Of a DNA stretch of 5,082 nt, positions 1 to 5,030 are shown piece by piece. This stretch comes from Globobulimina sp. (taxonomy: Eukaryota; Foraminifera; Rotaliida), in contig PIVH01000737.1 of the NCBI GenBank assembly GCA_003354225.1, positions 1 through 5,082 on the forward strand, written 5' to 3'. The translations under genes and the position numbers were made by a program. The first letter of the stretch is position 1. Every line of letters starts with the position of its first letter. A model generated the notes under the pieces. The model was not told where the DNA came from. It did no database searches and saw only the letters and a program-made list of their open reading frames with translations.

Positions 1-566
1 TCTTCATCAAAATTTTCAATTAATCCCTTTTCATCTTTATGATAGTTTAAAAATGTATGAAATCCTCCTTTCAATACAAATACTTTTTGTTCTCCCAACA
101 ACGTTAATGATTTATCATTTAATTTTATACTCGATACAATTTTATTAAATTCATCATTGTCATCTTTTTTTTCAACCGGTTTCAACAATGCTTCTCGCGC
201 CTTATTATACAACCGATACGTTTGCGGTCCTCGTCCTTTACTCATCATACAAAGAAAAACAATCGTTTTTTTCTCTTCCAAATTTTTCTCCGTTATAATT
301 TCGGGCAATTTATCCACCAAATCAAAGCTTGGAATATTTACTGCCCCGCAAATATTACCACCTAAAAAATCACCGTCTGGTTTATCTGGATCGCGTACAT
401 CAATTATTAACAATTCTGATGGTTTCTTCATGAATTCAATTAAATCTTTATCTGATATCGTATCATAATCAACTTCAATTTCTTTCGCATTTGGAACTAT
501 TCCAATTAAAGGATAATTTTGCTTTTTTTCATCATCCTTGAACTCCTTGCTGTCATTCGCTGCCAT
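1..566 (-). CDS. Cdc25/ACR2-like rhodanese-fold phosphatase or arsenate reductase (3' end beyond the window)
   Basis: The reverse strand is open from an ATG at 566 to the window edge, giving 188 residues without a stop, so the C-terminus is missing. Seen: a rhodanese-like start (LLIIDVRDPD at about residues 52-61, then GGNICGAVNIPS at 69-80), a beta strand leading into the phosphate loop (TIVFLCMMSKGRGP, about 101-114), and a late VFVLKGGF motif (162-169). The loop fits C-x5-R with Cys106 as nucleophile and Arg112 binding phosphate, followed by GP as in the small Cdc25-like proteins (yeast Ych1/Acr2, plant CDC25/ACR2). Those enzymes dephosphorylate proteins or small substrates, or reduce arsenate with glutathione; which applies here cannot be told. 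The residue before the catalytic Cys is Leu, where these families usually have His. The acidic, lysine-rich link between the loop helix and the VLKGGF strand (about 130-158) is longer than usual. It is divergent from the PP2A B'' gene with 51 bp between starts. The family call is solid; the substrate is open. Confidence 0.87.
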   Translation of the reverse strand, partial: MAANDSKEFKDDEKKQNYPLIGIVPNAKEIEVDYDTISDKDLIEFMKKPSELLIIDVRDPDKPDGDFLGGNICGAVNIPSFDLVDKLPEIITEKNLEEKKTIVFLCMMSKGRGPQTYRLYNKAREALLKPVEKKDDNDEFNKIVSSIKLNDKSLTLLGEQKVFVLKGGFHTFLNYHKDEKGLIENFDE

Positions 567-617
567 ACTTATAATCTAAAAAGAAAAACACAGTTTTTTT
601 CTTCACTTTAAAAGAAT
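567..617. promoter_or_regulatory. 51-bp shared promoter/5' leader of two divergent genes
   Basis: This is all the DNA between the two divergent start codons, so it must hold the 5' leaders and probably part of both core promoters. It has rough dyad symmetry: AAGAAAAA at 581-588 is matched by TTTTTCTT at 596-603. Read toward each gene, a T-rich pyrimidine tract is followed by AG just before the ATG: TTTTTCTTTTTAG ends at 576, nine bases before the left ATG, and the right-hand tract at 594-609 is followed by AG at 613-614, three bases before the right ATG. These could be core-promoter T-tracts or splice acceptors; the sequence does not decide. An in-frame TAA at 609-611 prevents extension of the right-hand gene upstream in the genomic frame. 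Confidence 0.55.
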
Positions 618-2003
618 ATGACAGTAAAAGAATTATTTATGATATGGCTAATGGAAAGTCAAAATCAACAATATCTTTCTGATTTGTCTTTACGTGATAC
701 TGCAAACACAGATACAAACTCCGGTGACAACACCACAAATCCTACCAAAACCCGAATAATATCAACAAATCGTTTACAAATTAAACCATTTTATCCGAGA
801 AAGAGATCAGCAAAATCCATTGAAAAAGAAATAAAAAATATTACAATTAAATTTAAACGTATTTCATCCAAAAAAAACGGTTTAAATCAACAACAATTTG
901 AAGCAGTCACAGTTGATATTTGTGGATTTTCAAGATATTGTAATTCATTGTTCTTTAATAAAATATTGTTAACCAACACAAATGACGAAAATACGGAAAA
1001 CAAAGAAAACAGAGAAAATATTGTTACATTGTCAATGTTTCTGAATTTTTGGCGTCGTTATTTCTCAGAGAATGATTGTTTGGCATATCGATTCATTAAA
1101 ATATTAAAAGCAGATATTGATGCACAAAATGATAATTATCTAAATAGGTCAGATTTTATCCCCTTAATTCGTGAGATATTATTTGGTCATCGCGGTTTAG
1201 AATTTTTACGAGAATCGCCACAATTTCATGATTTTTATGTTTCAACAGTAATTTGCAGAATATTTTATTATTTGGATACGCGGAAAAATAATCATATTCA
1301 AGTTGGAGAATTACGAAGATCGAATTTTTTGGACATATTAGAATTATTGGATGAAGAGCTGGATATAAATGAGATATTTGATTATTTCTCATATGAGCAT
1401 TTTTATGTAATTTATACAAAATTCTGGGAATTAGATGAAAATAACGATAATTTATTGCGAAGAGAAGATTTAATGAAATACGGCGATTACGCATTAACTC
1501 CAAAAGTAATTGATCGAATAATGGATGGATCCTCAAACAAATTAAAGACCGCAACAAAGGGAAAAACAACCATGAATTATGAGGAATTTGTGGATTTTAT
1601 AATATCTGAAGAGGATAAAACAAGTATAACAGCAATGAATTATTGGTTTCGTATCTTAGACCTCGACGACGATGGTATTTTATCCCCATACGAATTAGAA
1701 ATATTTTTCCAACAACAATCTGCAAAGATTTTTAAAGTTTGTGGTGAAAAACTCGAATTTCAAAACATCTTAATATCATTAAATGATATGATTGCACCAA
1801 AAATAAATTTTCTATTTACGATGAATGATATTAAAAAATCAAAAATGGCGCATGTTTTTTTTGATACATTAATCAATATAAATAAGTTTGCATTAAACGA
1901 ACAAAAGGATGTTGAATTAATAAATAGAATTAGGAACTCGCCACATATGAGCGATTGGGATAGATTTGCATCGAAAGAATATTTTGTGTTATCAAACTCA
2001 TAA
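618..2003 (+). CDS. Protein phosphatase 2A regulatory subunit B'' (PPP2R3 family), EF-hand protein
   Basis: A complete intronless ORF of 461 residues; an in-frame TAA lies seven bases before the ATG. The product should be the calcium-responsive B'' subunit that joins the PP2A scaffold and catalytic subunits and selects substrates. Conserved B'' blocks appear in order: an N-terminal KELFMIWL helix (4-11), a FYPR motif (58-61), GFSRYCNSLFF (103-113), DFIPLIREI (179-187), the long block IFDYFSYEHFYVIYTKFWEL (253-272), FVDFIISEEDK (324-334), and C-terminal SDWDRFASKEY (445-455). EF-hand 1 is Asp273-Asp284 (D-x-N-x-D, Asp at position 12). EF-hand 2 is Asp348-Glu359 (D-x-D-x-D-G, Glu at 12) and looks fully competent. 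Two degenerate EF-like loops lie near 168-179 and 220-231. Length fits the short B'' forms. Asn/Thr/Asp-rich low-complexity segments sit at about 28-44 and 119-134. A cell-cycle or cytoskeletal role is known for relatives but is only inferred here. Confidence 0.96.
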   Translation: MTVKELFMIWLMESQNQQYLSDLSLRDTANTDTNSGDNTTNPTKTRIISTNRLQIKPFYPRKRSAKSIEKEIKNITIKFKRISSKKNGLNQQQFEAVTVDICGFSRYCNSLFFNKILLTNTNDENTENKENRENIVTLSMFLNFWRRYFSENDCLAYRFIKILKADIDAQNDNYLNRSDFIPLIREILFGHRGLEFLRESPQFHDFYVSTVICRIFYYLDTRKNNHIQVGELRRSNFLDILELLDEELDINEIFDYFSYEHFYVIYTKFWELDENNDNLLRREDLMKYGDYALTPKVIDRIMDGSSNKLKTATKGKTTMNYEEFVDFIISEEDKTSITAMNYWFRILDLDDDGILSPYELEIFFQQQSAKIFKVCGEKLEFQNILISLNDMIAPKINFLFTMNDIKKSKMAHVFFDTLININKFALNEQKDVELINRIRNSPHMSDWDRFASKEYFVLSNS

Positions 2004-2009
2004 AATAAA
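2004..2009 (+). terminator. Possible AATAAA polyadenylation signal directly after the B'' stop codon
   Basis: AATAAA follows the TAA stop with no gap. It matches the canonical eukaryotic poly(A) hexamer, and the 126-bp gap before the next start leaves room only for a short 3' UTR. In DNA this AT-rich the match can occur by chance, and similar hexamers are not seen after the other genes. Confidence 0.35.
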
Positions 2010-2027
2010 ACAATATTTTACTGATTT

Positions 2028-2079
2028 TGACATGTTTTGTTTTACAGTTTGCTTTCTATTATATATATATGCGTGACGT
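2028..2079 (+). promoter_or_regulatory. Candidate promoter elements of the DNA glycosylase gene
   Basis: The gap between the B'' stop and the glycosylase start (2004-2129) holds three signals. A T-rich tract ending in TTTTACAG at 2039-2046 looks like a 3' splice acceptor. An alternating TATATATATAT run (about 2060-2070) could serve as a TATA element about 60 bases before the ATG. TGACGT at 2074-2079 matches a CRE/ATF half-site. None is confirmed; alternating TA runs are common in AT-rich intergenic DNA, and the six-base motif is short. Confidence 0.35.
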
Positions 2080-2129
2080 TTATTTTTAATTTAATAATTT
2101 TTTGTTGCTTTACTCAAATATAAAGAAAC

Positions 2130-3014
2130 ATGGGAACTTGTTGTAGGCTCAACAAAATCAACAAATCTCAGTTGAAACAAAACATTCTGCAAAATCAAGA
2201 TGAAAGCAAAAATATAGCGCATTGCTATGGGAGCATGCAATCCAAAGATTCAAAACATGCCCAACAACATGAATTATGCCATGCATTGTTACAAAGAGAA
2301 AGAGTAAACAGACATTTTTATCGCAAAGATTGTATAACTTTATCAAAGCAATTATTGGGTAAACTTCTGGTGCGTGTATTGGATGATGGCACCATTGTAT
2401 CTGGTTTGATCATTGATGTTGAAGCTTATTTAGGTGGTGATGATAAAGCATCTCATTCCTACAATAACATTGAAACAGAAAAAAATAGATCAATGTTTTT
2501 GGATGCTGGGCATTGTTATATTTATAAATCATTTCGAGGAAATAATGATTGTTTTAACATCACATCTGATAAAGAAGGCGTTCCCGCTGCCACTTTAATC
2601 AGAGCTCTTTACCCATTGCGCGGTTTGCAAGTTATGAAAAAAAGGAGAATGCAAATCGGAAATAAACAAAATCCAAAGCTACAAAATCTTTGCAGTGGAC
2701 CTGCGTTGTTGTGTCAATCAATGGATTTACAAAGAGAGCAATTTGATGGAGCAGATATGGTCTGCAGTAAACATGTCTATGTTGAACAGATTATATCTGG
2801 GAAAATCAAAAATATTCATTTTGGACAGAAAATGATTGATGAATCGCTAATTGTTGCGACTCCAAGGATTAATGTTCAATATGCTGGAAAACAATCGGCA
2901 TCTAAATTGTTACGATTCTGTTTAAAAGGGTTTGATAATTATTTCAGCTGTCCATCACACAAATTTTCATCTAAAAAATATGTTATGATTTGGCCAGACG
3001 GCCCAGACCAGTGA
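2130..3014 (+). CDS. 3-methyladenine (alkyladenine) DNA glycosylase, AAG/MPG family
   Basis: A complete intronless ORF of 294 residues. AAG-type enzymes start base-excision repair by flipping out 3-methyladenine, hypoxanthine or ethenoadenine and cutting the N-glycosidic bond. The catalytic domain starts near residue 60 (HFYRKDCITLSKQLLGKLLVR). Seen: IIDVEAYLG (94-102) with catalytic Glu98 (human Glu125) and Tyr100 (Tyr127), His109 in ASHS (His136), Tyr132 (Tyr159), Asn143 in FNIT (Asn169), Arg158 in LIRAL (Arg182), and LCSGPALLCQ (187-196), the family's LCSGPSKLCQ block. The usual IYGM intercalation segment is altered: KSFRGNNDCFN has Phe135 where human Tyr162 inserts into DNA, plus one extra residue. 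The first 60 residues are unconserved and begin MGTCC, which resembles a weak acylation signal. An in-frame TAA nine bases before the ATG fixes this start unless an upstream exon exists. The gene is convergent with the SR gene. Confidence 0.94.
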   Translation: MGTCCRLNKINKSQLKQNILQNQDESKNIAHCYGSMQSKDSKHAQQHELCHALLQRERVNRHFYRKDCITLSKQLLGKLLVRVLDDGTIVSGLIIDVEAYLGGDDKASHSYNNIETEKNRSMFLDAGHCYIYKSFRGNNDCFNITSDKEGVPAATLIRALYPLRGLQVMKKRRMQIGNKQNPKLQNLCSGPALLCQSMDLQREQFDGADMVCSKHVYVEQIISGKIKNIHFGQKMIDESLIVATPRINVQYAGKQSASKLLRFCLKGFDNYFSCPSHKFSSKKYVMIWPDGPDQ

Positions 3015-3047
3015 TAAATGATAATATCACAACGGAACCAGTGATAA
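3007..3047. repeat. Small direct repeat and hairpin in the convergent intergenic gap
   Basis: ACCAGTGATAA occurs at 3007-3017, spanning the glycosylase stop, and again at 3037-3047, a 30-bp offset. Between them GTGATA at 3011-3016 and TATCAC at 3025-3030 can form a six-base-pair stem with an eight-base loop. The rest of the 120-bp gap (3015-3134) between the two convergent stops shows no gene. The repeat may be a small local duplication; a role in 3' end formation is only a guess. Confidence 0.4.
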
Positions 3048-3134
3048 TTCGAACGAAGTGAACTAGTGTAGTTATGATCAGATTTCTGGATAAAAAAAAT
3101 GATTTAACATTTCAATTTTACAAATTTACTACAA

Positions 3135-4313
3135 TTACTTATGAGCAGGTGATCTTGATTGTGATTGCGATTTTGATTTATAACCATTTGATTTGTTCGC
3201 TGGAGATCTTGATCTTGATCTTGAAGGTGATCTTGATTTTGATTTTGATTTTGATTTTGACGGTGATCGAGACGGTGAACGATTGCTACCATTCCTATCA
3301 TTTCTGTCACCTCTTTTAATTGATCTTGATCTTGATCTCGACCTTGACCGTGATCGACTTTTTGAATATGATCTGCCTTTTTTTCTTATTTCATTCCTAT
3401 CCCTATCTCTTCCTCTTTCTCTGTCTCTGTCTCTTTGGCTTTCCCTTTTCATGGATCTTGACCGTGATCTTGACTTTGATCGCCGTGTGCGGTCATAACT
3501 AGATTTCTGTAGTATACACACAAATATTTCAATCATCAAACCAAAAATCAATGCAATGCAATGGACCAAATAAACAACCAAAATGGACCAAATGTTCCAT
3601 TCCATTTTATGACAATTTTAAGACACAACAATTTATAGCACTGTAAAAAGAAAAAGATAGTTTTATTTTGTTTTTTTTTTGATTTAAAATGTTTGTTACA
3701 TACACTGTAAACTTTGACGCGAACACCATTCAATCGCGCACCGTCTAATTCTTTCAATCCGTTCTCAAAATCTCTCTGATCTGAATATTCGATAATGCCT
3801 TCTAACTCATTTTTATTTTTGCCTCTGTTGTTTGAATAATCATCGTTACGAATGACCCGAACATCGGCAAAGGTCACACTTTTACCAGCTGTGCGACCAA
3901 AATCTTTTAAATCTTGCCATGAGGTCATATTATCCAAATTGGTGATGAATACACGATAATCGTTGCTGTAATTATCACTGCGATATTTACGATCTCCGCC
4001 ACGATAACAATACGGTTCTACTCTTAAACGGCGACCCATAAAATGCATGCCGTCGAATTTGCTGATTATATTTGTTTTATTATGTTTGATGTTTGATGTT
4101 TGGTGCAAGGATGGGATGGAATGGAATGGATAAACTAAACTGTACTGCATCTTCGACAGCGCGACTTCGTTCAAAATGAACAAATGCAAATCGATTTTTA
4201 AATTGTAATCTTTCGATTTTACCAACTTCTTCAAATAAACGGCCTAAATCTCGTTCACGAGTATCACGAGAAATGTTTGATACATACACTTTGCGGGGGT
4301 TGCGGTTAGACAT
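3135..4313 (-). CDS. SR splicing factor, SRSF1-like (RRM, pseudo-RRM, RS tail), three exons
   Basis: Exons are 4313-4141, 4061-3704 and 3506-3135, joining to 903 bases (300 residues plus TAA). SR proteins bind exonic enhancers in the nucleus and recruit U1 and U2AF. RRM1 (about 8-73) has RNP2 VYVSNI (9-14) and RNP1 NRFAFVHF (40-47) and ends GRRLRVE (67-73); its last helix is restored only by removing intron 1 (AVEDAV-HKFDG). RRM2 (about 93-175) carries SWQDLKD at 105-111, the signature of SRSF1-type pseudo-RRMs that bind GGA. The linker is short and Tyr/Gly/Arg-containing. The tail (178-300) has an RS block (187-195), a charged RD/RE block (202-214), a second RS block (223-239) and an SP/KS/RS block (251-297), substrates for SRPK/CLK-type kinases. 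The ATG at 4313 is the first after in-frame TAA-TAA at 4340-4335. Identity as SRSF1 rather than SRSF4/5/6 rests on overall layout. Confidence 0.93.
3151..3480 (-). repeat. Hexamer simple-sequence repeat encoding the RS/KS tail
   Basis: Imperfect hexamers of the AGATCA / AAATCA type (seen on the plus strand as GATCTT and GATTTT runs, strongest at about 3207-3262, 3319-3360 and 3453-3482) encode alternating Arg-Ser, Lys-Ser and Arg-Asp dipeptides. The plus strand is also open here as Asp-Leu and Ile-Leu repeats, a by-product of the hexamer period and not a gene. Such tracts can change length by slippage, so RS-tail length may vary between strains. Confidence 0.8.
3560..3593 (-). repeat. 12-bp direct repeat in intron 2
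   Basis: AATGGACCAAAT (plus strand) occurs at 3560-3571 and 3582-3593, a 22-bp offset, so the pre-mRNA has ATTTGGTCCATT twice. Just upstream in the RNA are two GGA motifs (3603-3601 and 3598-3596). The block lies between the two competing acceptors, a plausible place for splicing control elements. Confidence 0.6.
3641..3660 (-). promoter_or_regulatory. Second, pyrimidine-rich 3' splice site inside intron 2
   Basis: On the transcribed strand CTATCTTTTTCTTTTTACAG ends at 3641, a better pyrimidine tract than the distal acceptor (GTATACTACAG at 3507). With the donor at 3703 it would define a 63-nt intron, close in size to intron 1. The reading frame would continue for 30 residues, beginning CYKLLCLK, to a TGA at 3550-3548. 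The product would keep both RRMs but end in a hydrophobic tail instead of the RS domain, or the message could be degraded as carrying a premature stop. Confidence 0.6.
4062..4140 (-). other. Intron 1 of the SR gene (79 nt)
   Basis: It begins GTTTAG at 4140 and ends ATAATCAG at 4062. Splicing splits the codon of His58 (CA|C) and joins AVEDAV to HKFDGMHFMGRRLRVE, the expected end of RRM1. The donor is not the GTATGT seen in intron 2. Inside are simple tandem units: CCATT-type repeats (4111-4130 on the opposite strand as GGAAT units) and three copies of a seven-base GTTTGAT-like unit (4084-4103, plus strand). Its length is not a multiple of three, and read-through meets a stop near 4080, so retention would truncate the protein inside RRM1. 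Confidence 0.87.
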
Positions 4314-4574
4314 ATTAATGTGTGGTTGCTTCAATTATTAGATGAATACGAGATGAGTTATGAGATGAATTGGATGAATTGGATGAATTATGAGTTGCTG
4401 ATAGAGAGATTTGGTTGTGAGAATGTTTGATTGTGAGTTCGCCTGAAACGGTTTTTTGTAATTTAACAGAAACCTTTAGGATAGGTCCGATAGGATAATG
4501 GCATCTTTTTTACAAAAAAAGAAATATACTGCGATCTAGGCTGAGAAAATTAAGTTTACAATATTGAATTGAAA
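4314..4574 (-). promoter_or_regulatory. 5' region of the SR gene and 3' region of the downstream-numbered small gene
   Basis: These 261 bases separate two tandem minus-strand genes and hold no convincing ORF. Next to the SR start, ATGA-rich sequence includes a nine-base tandem unit ATGAATTGG in 2.8 copies (4365-4389), probably in the SR 5' UTR. Further out, GATAGG occurs twice (4480-4485 and 4489-4494) as a possible factor site. Near 4504-4522 is an A/T hairpin. No clear TATA box or AATAAA was recognised. Confidence 0.4.
4504..4522. repeat. Perfect 8-bp inverted repeat with 3-nt loop
   Basis: TCTTTTTT at 4504-4511 is the exact reverse complement of AAAAAAGA at 4515-4522, with ACA between. 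It lies 52 bases past the stop of the small minus-strand gene and 190 bases before the SR start, so it could relate to transcript ending of one or promoter structure of the other. A/T-only stems arise easily in such DNA. Confidence 0.4.
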
Positions 4575-5030
4575 TTATTTTTTAAAAACTTTGGTGTGAT
4601 CTGCAAATGCAAGAACAAATTGTTGTAACGGATTTAAAAACCAATGAGCTCCACCTCCAATAAATATCAATTCTATTCCGTCAGGATATTGGTCTGTATA
4701 CATTTTAATGCTGGCGGTACGAAATAAGTGATACGTCTCAAATGCTGGATCTTGAGGAAATAGAACATGTCTTAAAGTTTCTTTTTCCACTACGTTTGTT
4801 ACTTTCTGTGTTGTCGAAGAAATCCATTTTAATAATTTATTTTGAGGTTCGACCTGCTTTTTATTATCTCCATTCATACTCAAATATTTTTTAAAAACAG
4901 GCCATAATTGATTGTTGTACCATTCCTCAAAGAAATCTGAAAATTCCTCGTTCTTTGGACATGTAAAATACAATATAACACCACCAGCACTCAATGCAGC
5001 AATAGATATTGTAGTTTTCACCGAAGGCAT
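4575..5030 (-). CDS. Small protein with an N-terminal membrane segment, function unknown
   Basis: A complete ORF of 151 residues ending TAA. An in-frame TGA at 5039-5037 shows the ATG at 5030 is the first available in the genomic frame. I do not recognise the gene with confidence. Residues 7-23 (TISIAALSAGGVILYFT) form one hydrophobic segment, either a signal anchor or a cleavable signal, with a single Lys before it. An aromatic, acidic stretch follows (NEEFSDFFEEWYNN, 27-40), then a polar Lys/Gln linker (about 52-68), and a C-terminal part with an LFRTAS motif (102-107) and a Gly-rich IFIGGGAHWF (122-131). A membrane segment closed by a T-x-P-like turn, with a late short hydrophobic Gly/Trp motif, loosely recalls small DUF4359-like proteins, but that is an impression. 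The likely location is an organelle or ER membrane with the body on one side. That it is a real gene rests on its length, start context and sensible composition. Confidence 0.7.
   Translation of the reverse strand: MPSVKTTISIAALSAGGVILYFTCPKNEEFSDFFEEWYNNQLWPVFKKYLSMNGDNKKQVEPQNKLLKWISSTTQKVTNVVEKETLRHVLFPQDPAFETYHLFRTASIKMYTDQYPDGIELIFIGGGAHWFLNPLQQFVLAFADHTKVFKK

Larger units (their letters stand above)
3507..3703 (-). other. Intron 2 of the SR gene (197 nt)
   Basis: It starts with a consensus-like GTATGT at 3703 and ends ACTACAG at 3507. Removing it joins LNGVRVKVYS (end of RRM2) to KSSYDRTRRSKSRSRS (start of the RS tail) in phase 0. It contains a second strong acceptor at 3641, a 12-bp direct repeat and two GGA motifs, described separately. 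Retention would read 51 codons and stop at a TGA (3550-3548), losing the whole RS tail. Confidence 0.85.

Noticed and set aside
157-468. Plus-strand open frame of 103 codons
   Set aside because: It is antisense to the Cdc25-like coding region, whose C-x5-R and rhodanese motifs show the minus strand is the real gene.
1156-1569. Minus-strand open frame of 137 codons inside the B'' gene
   Set aside because: It is antisense to highly conserved B'' blocks and shows no recognisable motif.
2158-2346. Minus-strand open frame of 62 codons inside the glycosylase gene
   Set aside because: Antisense shadow of the glycosylase N-terminus; no supporting motif.
3074-3502. Plus-strand and other-frame open frames made of Leu-Ile, Asp-Leu or Gln-Asn repeats
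   Set aside because: They are by-products of the AGATCA-type hexamer repeat that encodes the RS tail on the minus strand; a hexamer period keeps all frames open.
3560-3593. Short direct repeats as a CRISPR array or insertion-site duplication
   Set aside because: Only two 12-bp copies with a 10-bp gap inside a eukaryotic intron; no array, no mobile element between them.
3548-3703. Intron 2 read as coding sequence continuing exon 2
   Set aside because: The frame is open but low-complexity and hydrophobic, whereas joining 3704 to 3506 gives the RS tail expected of SR proteins. It is kept only as a possible alternative splice form.
4314-4334. Seven-residue N-terminal extension of the SR protein
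   Set aside because: It would begin at a TTG codon (4334-4332), directly after two in-frame TAA stops; the first ATG is at 4313 and gives a normal RRM1 start.
4504-4522. A/T hairpin as a bacterial-type terminator
   Set aside because: The surrounding genes are eukaryotic and spliced, and the stem has almost no G/C, so an intrinsic terminator reading does not apply.
4490-4574. TGTAAA-type polyadenylation motifs after the minus-strand genes
   Set aside because: TGTAAA occurs near 4500-4565 and again past the SR stop, but in AT-rich DNA this few matches are not above chance by eye.
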